Shown here: in pieces, positions 59,181 through 64,000 of the stretch
Layout: the number at the start of each line of letters is the position of its first letter
Numbering within the stretch: the first letter of the stretch is position 1
Translations under genes and position numbers: made by a program
Notes under the pieces: model-generated
Told to the model about the DNA's origin: nothing
Seen by the model: the letters and a program-made list of their open reading frames with translations, nothing else
Databases searched by the model: none
Source: Nocardia concava NBRC 100430
Lineage (GTDB): Bacteria; Actinomycetota; Actinomycetes; Mycobacteriales; Mycobacteriaceae
NCBI RefSeq assembly: GCF_000308815.1
Contig: NZ_BAFX01000086.1
Span: 62,001 to 126,000 of the forward strand
Length of the DNA stretch: 64,000 nt
Reading direction: 5' to 3'

Positions 59181-59816
59181 TCACTCCTTCCACGGCGAGT
59201 TGCGGATCACCTCCACGAAATCGTCGCGTTCGAAGCCCGGCGAGAAATGTTCCAGGACATCGGCTTTGACATTGCCGAAGGTGGTGCGCGGGCGATGCTC
59301 GATACCGGCGGTGAAGGCGGCGAGGATGCGGCGTTTGAAGTCGGGGCGCGGGTGGGCGGTGGTCACGGCATTGCGCTGGTCCTCGGTGACGTCGTCGTAG
59401 CCGAGGCCGAGCACGTCCAGTTCGACGCCCGCGGTGACCAGTGCGATCTCGGGGGCCATGCGGGCCGGGATCTCCGGGGTGGTGTGCAAGGCGATTGCGG
59501 TCCAGGCGATTTCGGCTCGTTCGGCCGGGATGCCGTGCGCGATCAGGAAGTCGCGGGCGTCGTCGGCGCCGTCGATCTCGAAGCGCTGCGCGGACTGCCG
59601 GTGCCGGGTGGTCAGGCCCAGGTCGTGGAACATGGCGGCGACGTAGAGGAGTTCGGCGTCGTAGTCGAGACCGCGGCGGGCGCCCTGCAGTGCGCCGAAG
59701 AGGTAGACGCGGCGGGAGTGGTCGAAGATCACCTCGTCGGCGGTGTCGCGGACCAGGGCGGTGGCCTCGCGGGCCAGGCGGCTGTCGGGGATGGCGATAT
59801 CGGCAATGCGTTCCAT
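59181..59816 (-). CDS. HD-domain protein (phosphohydrolase-like)
   Basis: This 211-residue protein has an HD metal motif, MFHDLGL, with a supporting His in DHSRRVYLFG and IALHTT, as in small HD phosphohydrolases or hydratases. It starts at ATG 59816 (MERIADIAIPDSRLAREA). It is divergent from the GlxA-type gene at 59913, with a small palindrome between. Substrate unknown. Confidence 0.82.
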   Translation of the reverse strand: MERIADIAIPDSRLAREATALVRDTADEVIFDHSRRVYLFGALQGARRGLDYDAELLYVAAMFHDLGLTTRHRQSAQRFEIDGADDARDFLIAHGIPAERAEIAWTAIALHTTPEIPARMAPEIALVTAGVELDVLGLGYDDVTEDQRNAVTTAHPRPDFKRRILAAFTAGIEHRPRTTFGNVKADVLEHFSPGFERDDFVEVIRNSPWKE

Positions 59817-59853
59817 GGCAATCACATTCGCGGACCGGGTGGGTGCGGCGCTG

Positions 59854-59867
59854 TGTCCTTCAGGACA
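59854..59867. promoter_or_regulatory. Small palindrome between the HD gene and the GlxA-type regulator
   Basis: The sequence is TGTCCT-TC-AGGACA. A further GGACA lies at 59884-59888, about two helical turns away, as AraC-type proteins often use spaced repeats. It lies 46 bp before the GlxA-type start. Confidence 0.4.
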
Positions 59868-59912
59868 GGAAACCCACAGATCCGGACATGGTGGGCTGCT
59901 AGCTTGGGAACA

Positions 59913-60872
59913 GTGAGCAAGAAGCGGATCGCGGTGCTGGCGTTCGACAATGTCCGGCTGCTCGACGCCACGGCCGTGCTGGAAGTGTTCAGCACCGCCA
60001 TCGCCCTGGGCGGGCGCTACGAAGTGACGCTGTGTTCGCCGACCGGAGCGCCGGTCACCACCGCGGCGGGCACCCGCCTGCTCGTGGATGCCGCGGCCGC
60101 CGACATCGGGCGCACCCACACACTGATCGTTCCGGGTGCAGACCGATTTCCGCTCGCCCCCGTCGGCGACGAGATCCTCGACGCCGTCCGCGCCCTCTCG
60201 ACCGGTGCGCGCCGAACCGCCTCGGTCTGCACGGGCGCATTCGTCCTGGCGCAAGCCGGATTGCTGAAAGGCCGTCGGGCGACCACACATTGGCGGCATA
60301 CCGACCGGCTGGCCCGCGCGTACCCGTCGATCACCGTCGACCCCGACGCCATCTACGTCCGCGACGGCCGCTTCGTGACCTCCGCCGGGGTCAGCGCCGG
60401 ACTCGATCTGAGCCTGGCCCTCATCGAGGAGGACGAGGGTGCCGACCTCGCCCGCGAAGTCGCTCGGGAACTGGTCGTCTTCCTCCGCCGACCGGGCGGC
60501 CAATCCCAATTCTCGGCCGCCTCCCGCACCGCACTCCCCCGCCGCGACGACCTCCGCACGGTCGTGGAGGCGATATTCGCCGACCCGGCGGCAGACCATT
60601 CCCTGACCACCATGGCGTCCCGGGCGACCGTCAGCACCCGCCAACTGACCCGCCTGTTCCGCGACGAATTCGATACCACCCCGGCGGTTTTCGTCGAGTC
60701 GGCGCGCGTCGAAGCCGCCCAATCCATGCTCGAATCCGGCGAGTCGGTCACCTCCGCTGCCCAGCGCTCCGGCCTGGGCAGCGACGAATCCCTGCGCCGA
60801 ATCTTCCTGCGCCGATTCGGCATCACCCCCTCCGCCTACCGCAACCGTTTCCGCACCGCCCGCCGCGCATGA
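59913..60872 (+). CDS. GlxA-family regulator (DJ-1/PfpI plus AraC HTH), second
   Basis: This 319-residue protein has the DJ-1/PfpI-like N-terminus (ASVCTGAFVLAQAGLL, with the Cys) and a C-terminal AraC region (LTTMASRATVSTRQLTRLFR and SAAQRSGLGSDESLRRIF). GTG 59913 is used. It is a paralogue of the regulator at 45434 and may control the divergent HD-domain gene. Confidence 0.9.
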   Translation: MSKKRIAVLAFDNVRLLDATAVLEVFSTAIALGGRYEVTLCSPTGAPVTTAAGTRLLVDAAAADIGRTHTLIVPGADRFPLAPVGDEILDAVRALSTGARRTASVCTGAFVLAQAGLLKGRRATTHWRHTDRLARAYPSITVDPDAIYVRDGRFVTSAGVSAGLDLSLALIEEDEGADLAREVARELVVFLRRPGGQSQFSAASRTALPRRDDLRTVVEAIFADPAADHSLTTMASRATVSTRQLTRLFRDEFDTTPAVFVESARVEAAQSMLESGESVTSAAQRSGLGSDESLRRIFLRRFGITPSAYRNRFRTARRA

Positions 60873-60921
60873 GGCTCGAGTCGTGCACTCCGGAAGCGGC
60901 CGGGTCCGCCGTCTGTTCGGG

Positions 60922-61731
60922 TTAGCGGCGCGAGAACTGCCCGAGCCGGGCCTGATCGAGGAACTCGAGTACCAGCGGGCTGGCCGTCGAACGGAATTCC
61001 TCGAAATAGGCGTGTCTGGCCTGCGGGATGAGATGCATTCGGGCGCCGGGTATCCGGCCCGCGAGCAGCTCGGCATTGGCTGTGGGATTGAATCGGTCGT
61101 CGGATCCGTGCACGACGAGTGTCGGGGCGATGATGCTCGGCAGCACATCCCAGGCGTCATGCCGGGCGCTCGCGCGCAGGTGCTGGCGGCGAGCATGATC
61201 CGACATCGCCGGGTCACCCAGGGTGTGGTGCGGGCCGGGGTGCCTGGCCAGGTAGGCCGGGGTGTACATGAGCTCCGCCAACGCGCGCTGGGCCGCGTCC
61301 GCGTCCGGCTGACTCAACGCACGCCGTACCTCGGCGCTGCGTTCGACACTGTGCGCGCCACCGGGAGACGTGCACCCGAGGACCAGCGCTCGCACTCGGC
61401 CCGGGTGATCGACGGCGAGCCACTGCGCGACACGACCACCCATCGATGTTCCGTAGACGTCGGCTCGATCGATGCCGAGATGGTCCATGACGGCCAGCAC
61501 GTCGGTGGCGAATCCACGGGTGCTGTAGGAATCGTCGTCGGGTGCGGCGCTGCGCCCGGTGCCTCGCCAGTCCAGCACCACGACTCGGCGGGCGCCCTCG
61601 AAGTCCGGGCACGCCGCATCCCACCAGTGATGTGTATTCGACTGTCCGGCAAGCAGAATCAACGGGATACCCCGCGATCCACGGACTTCGTAATAGATCT
61701 CGACAGCGTCGAGACTGGTCGCGTAGGGCAC
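60922..61731 (-). CDS. Alpha/beta-fold hydrolase
   Basis: This 269-residue hydrolase has the oxyanion part LILLAGQSNTHHWW, the nucleophile elbow YGTSMGGRVAQWL, Asp in VVHGSDDRFNP and His in QARHAYFEEF. The active site is complete, and no signal peptide is visible. It resembles esterases or lactonases of the 3-oxoadipate enol-lactonase kind. Its 3' end is close to the convergent GlxA-type gene. Substrate unknown. Confidence 0.88.
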   Translation of the reverse strand: MPYATSLDAVEIYYEVRGSRGIPLILLAGQSNTHHWWDAACPDFEGARRVVVLDWRGTGRSAAPDDDSYSTRGFATDVLAVMDHLGIDRADVYGTSMGGRVAQWLAVDHPGRVRALVLGCTSPGGAHSVERSAEVRRALSQPDADAAQRALAELMYTPAYLARHPGPHHTLGDPAMSDHARRQHLRASARHDAWDVLPSIIAPTLVVHGSDDRFNPTANAELLAGRIPGARMHLIPQARHAYFEEFRSTASPLVLEFLDQARLGQFSRR

Positions 61732-61782
61732 GACATCAGCCTAGATGGCGGCCCTACGGCGTCCGCTCCGAGGACGCGGCGT

Positions 61783-62622
61783 TCAGAGCCGGCGGTGGCG
61801 GGGGTCGAAAGATTCGGTCGGGTAGTCGTCGGCGGGCTTGGTCTCGGCGCGGCGGGCGGGCCAGAAGCGGCTGGCGTACTGACCGCGGATGCGGCTCAGA
61901 TCGGGCTCGTCGATCTCGGTGATGCCGACCTGGAAGAGCATGAGCATGGTGGCCATGCTGACCGCGATGATCAGCGGCGCCAGCAGCTGCCCGGCCTGCG
62001 CGCCCGAGGGCGCGTGCATGTGGCCGGAGACGTGCGCGCTCATCGAGAACATGCCCGTGTAGTGCATGCCGCACACCGCGATTCCCATGATGAGGGCCGC
62101 GCTCACGGTCGCGAGAATGCCGCTGACATGCAGCGCGAACCACAGCGCCGCGGTGGCCGCGACCACCGCGATCACGATGGACAACAGCACCACCCACGGG
62201 TCGTACTGCACGGCCGCATCGGTTTTCATGGCGTACATACCCGAGTAGTGCATCGCGCCCACGCCGAGCCCGGTGATGGTGCCGCCGGTGATCAACGCGA
62301 ACGCCTCCCCGTGCTGATGCACGACGATGTACAGCCCCAGCCACACCACCCCCATCGCGATGGCGGCACTGAGCAGCGTGATCGGCACGTTGTATCGAAT
62401 CGTGGTGTCCTGCACCGAGAATCCGAGCATCGCGATGAAATGCATGACCCAGATCCCCGTGCCCCCGAGCGCGATCGCCCCGGTCACGATCCAGCCCCCG
62501 TGCCCGTTCTGATTCCGCGCCCGCACCATGCACCGCAATGCCAGCAACGAGCCGGTGACGGACATGATGTAGGCCAGGGTCGGCGTAAGCCACCCATAGG
62601 TGAATTGGTCGATTTCCAGCAT
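61783..62622 (-). CDS. MHYT-domain membrane sensor protein
   Basis: This 279-residue membrane protein has seven or so membrane segments and three MHYT-type motifs: MHFIAM, MHYSGM and MHYTGM, which are predicted to bind copper and sense oxygen, CO or NO. The protein ends after a short cytoplasmic tail, with no GGDEF, EAL or kinase domain. ATG 62622 has AAGGAG at the correct distance. It would need a partner to signal. Confidence 0.88.
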   Translation of the reverse strand: MLEIDQFTYGWLTPTLAYIMSVTGSLLALRCMVRARNQNGHGGWIVTGAIALGGTGIWVMHFIAMLGFSVQDTTIRYNVPITLLSAAIAMGVVWLGLYIVVHQHGEAFALITGGTITGLGVGAMHYSGMYAMKTDAAVQYDPWVVLLSIVIAVVAATAALWFALHVSGILATVSAALIMGIAVCGMHYTGMFSMSAHVSGHMHAPSGAQAGQLLAPLIIAVSMATMLMLFQVGITEIDEPDLSRIRGQYASRFWPARRAETKPADDYPTESFDPRHRRL

Positions 62623-63086
62623 GCGGGCTCCTTGCCAGAAAGGCGATATGTGACGGTTCACCGGTGACTGAGCCGAACACTAGCGAGAAAACACCAGGCA
62701 GTAAATTTGCCGCAGTACAGTCCGAAAAAAGTAGCTGAGTTTGCTGGCCGGTATGCACGCAGGTAGCCAGGGGTATGGCCCACCCCCGCTCCGCCCCACC
62801 GCCCTCCCCGCGTCATGTCTCCAGCCCTTGACACCTAGCACTCAGCCCGCAACCCCAAAAGGGCCGAAAGTCCCTCGCCCCCAATGCATTCACCCACCAC
62901 CCTGAAACCCTCACCTCGCGACCCCCGTTCGGAACCATCTATTTCCGCCCGACACAACCGATTCGACGACGGATTCCACGACGGATTCGACGACCCATTC
63001 CCGCGCCCGAATGCCCGTTCTCATGGCGGAATTCCGCTGATACGGTTCCGCACCGGTCTACAGAAAACACAGTTCCGAGGGGTTGT
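62623..63086. other. Intergenic stretch before the MmpS-like gene
   Basis: About 460 bp with no supported gene. A 69-codon frame at 62884-63090 encodes a repeated FDDGF pattern but has no ribosome-binding site and runs into the MmpS-like gene. The left part holds the promoter of the MHYT gene (minus strand) and the right part that of the MmpS-like gene. No clear operator seen. Confidence 0.45.
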
Positions 63087-63572
63087 ATGACATACCAAGG
63101 CATGCCGGCACAGGGTTATCCGATGCAAGCGCCGCCGCCCAAGAAGCGCAAGATCTGGCCGTGGATCGTGGGCGCGCTGCTGCTGTTCATCGTGCTGCCG
63201 TTCGCCGCGTGCACGGCACTGGTCGGCAAGGCCGCCCACGAGGTCGACAAGGAGTCCAAGCGCACGGTGGACATCACCTACGAGGTGACCGGCAGCGGCG
63301 AGGGCACCTACGCCAAGCCCTCGATCACCTACAGCACCGGTGACACCGGATCGGGCAACGCCAGCTCGGCCCAGCTGCCCTGGTCCAAGAACATCACGCT
63401 GACCGGTCTGCTCAAGTTCGCCAACCTGACCGCCACGTCCGCCGACGACGACGCGGCGACCATCACCTGCCGAATCAAGCAGGGCGACAAGGTGTTGGCG
63501 GAGAACACGGCCACCGGCTCGCTGGCGTTCGTGACCTGCAACGCGGATCTGAGCAATATCACCGGGAAGTAG
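63087..63572 (+). CDS. MmpS-like membrane protein
   Basis: This 161-residue protein starts with a short cytoplasmic Pro/Gln-rich tail and one membrane helix (IWPWIVGALLLFIVLPFAACTALV), then an external domain with the MmpS pattern VDITYEVTGSGEGTYA ... ITYSTGDTGS ... AQLPWSKNITL. Two cysteines (TITCRI and FVTCNADL) could form a disulfide. In mycobacteria MmpS proteins partner MmpL exporters, but no mmpL gene is adjacent here. It ends at a strong terminator. Confidence 0.82.
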   Translation: MTYQGMPAQGYPMQAPPPKKRKIWPWIVGALLLFIVLPFAACTALVGKAAHEVDKESKRTVDITYEVTGSGEGTYAKPSITYSTGDTGSGNASSAQLPWSKNITLTGLLKFANLTATSADDDAATITCRIKQGDKVLAENTATGSLAFVTCNADLSNITGK

Positions 63573-63584
63573 TGCCAGAACGCG

Positions 63585-63622
63585 AAACCGCCGGGTTCCC
63601 CTCGAGGAGAACCCGGCGGTTT
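63585..63622. terminator. Bidirectional terminator between the MmpS-like gene and pdxS
   Basis: Perfect 14-bp arms AAACCGCCGGGTTC (63585-63598) and GAACCCGGCGGTTT (63609-63622) with a ten-base loop. The AAA/TTT ends provide short U-runs in both directions. Confidence 0.82.
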
Positions 63623-63649
63623 GGTCGTATTCGTTTGCCGCTGAGCCGA

Positions 63650-64000
63650 TTACCAGCCGCGCTCGGCGAGGCGGTGGGGCTGGGGGATTTCCTCGACGTT
63701 GATGCCGACCATGGCCTCGCCCAGGCCGCGGGAGACCTTGGCCAGGACGTCGGGGTCGTCGTGGAAGGTGGTGGCCTTGACGATGGCGGCGGCGCGCTCG
63801 GCCGGGTTGCCGGACTTGAAGATGCCGGAGCCGACGAAGACGCCCTCGGCGCCGAGCTGCATCATCATGGCGGCGTCGGCGGGGGTGGCGATGCCGCCGG
63901 CGGTGAACATGACGACGGGGAGCTTGCCGGTCTCGGCGACCTCGCACACCAGCTCGTAGGGAGCCTGCAGTTCCTTGGCGGCCACGTACAGCTCGTCCTT
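63650..64000 (-). CDS. pdxS: PLP synthase subunit PdxS (5' part outside window)
   Basis: Only the C-terminal 116 codons are in view, and the frame is open to the window edge. The TIM-barrel end reads AKELQAPYELVCEVAETGKLPVV, quoted up to there in part, then GGIATPADAAMMMQLGAEGVFVGSGIFKS, the phosphate-binding end typical of PdxS, and a C-terminal tail. PdxS makes pyridoxal phosphate with PdxT. Its neighbour here, the MmpS-like gene, is not part of the conserved order. Confidence 0.95.
   Translation of the reverse strand, partial: KDELYVAAKELQAPYELVCEVAETGKLPVVMFTAGGIATPADAAMMMQLGAEGVFVGSGIFKSGNPAERAAAIVKATTFHDDPDVLAKVSRGLGEAMVGINVEEIPQPHRLAERGW

Noticed and set aside
62884..63090. Short plus-strand frame with repeated FDDGF
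   Set aside because: No ribosome-binding site, low-complexity content and overlap with the start of the MmpS-like gene. Treated as intergenic.
1..64000. CRISPR array, tRNA, rRNA or riboswitch
   Set aside because: No spaced direct-repeat array, no cloverleaf-like tRNA and no known riboswitch core was seen by eye. A covariance-model scan would settle this.

Overview
This window is high-GC actinobacterial chromosome, most likely Nocardia or a close relative in Mycobacteriales. The main evidence is gene content and order. A minus-strand backbone of pdxS, tesB, pdxT, yebC, ruvC-ruvA-ruvB, yajC-secD-secF, a family-5 solute-binding lipoprotein, apt and rel runs across the window in the order known from Mycobacterium and Nocardia. 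An MmpS-like protein and a DUF222/HNH (13E12-type) gene also fit this group. I saw no rRNA or tRNA gene, no CRISPR array and no prophage.

Layout. (1) 1-5.8 kb: a WYL regulator cut by the window edge, an epoxide hydrolase, a luciferase-like oxidoreductase, PpnP, a patatin-like protein, an amidinotransferase and an SRPBCC protein. (2) 5.8-24.7 kb: the rel...yajC backbone. It is interrupted between rel and apt by an ABC-F protein, an IS200/IS605 tnpA/tnpB pair, an Rrf2-MFS unit, a three-domain cell-wall hydrolase, a PucR regulator and a secreted lipase. (3) 24.9-47.5 kb: a large accessory block between yajC and ruvB. It starts with a BVMO/TetR pair, a four-repeat DivIVA protein, an adenylate-forming ligase and a membrane protein. 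It continues with a ten-kilobase catabolic cluster (amidase, CodB-like permease, NitT/TauT-type ABC importer, two CodA-like amidohydrolases, TauE/SafE exporter, GntR regulator), a 13E12 HNH gene, an amidase/acetamidase operon with a divergent FadR-type regulator, and a GlxA regulator divergent from a quinone-type oxidoreductase. (4) 47.5-54.8 kb: ruvBAC, a small secreted protein, yebC, pdxT, an APC permease and tesB. (5) 54.8-63.6 kb: a second accessory block between tesB and pdxS. It holds a tightly packed hydrolase/dehydrogenase/PaaX/kinase-like run, an HD protein, a second GlxA protein, an alpha/beta hydrolase, an MHYT sensor and an orphan MmpS protein.

The clearest candidate for an undescribed system is the 30.1-40.3 kb cluster. 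Seven co-directional genes (TauE/SafE, CodA-like hydrolase, ABC ATPase, permease, binding protein, CodB-like permease, amidase) face a GntR regulator and a second CodA-like hydrolase. Four copies of a 13-bp box with consensus [AC]TCGTAT[AG]C[AG]AA[AC] lie at its promoters, which suggests one regulon for uptake and hydrolysis of a nitrogen heterocycle or cyclic amide. The substrate is inferred, not shown. Several other regulators sit on perfect inverted repeats at their own promoters (Rrf2, TetR, FadR, GlxA). Two proteins have lost catalytic residues that define their family: the NlpC/P60 domain of the wall hydrolase and the P-loop of the uridine-kinase-like protein.
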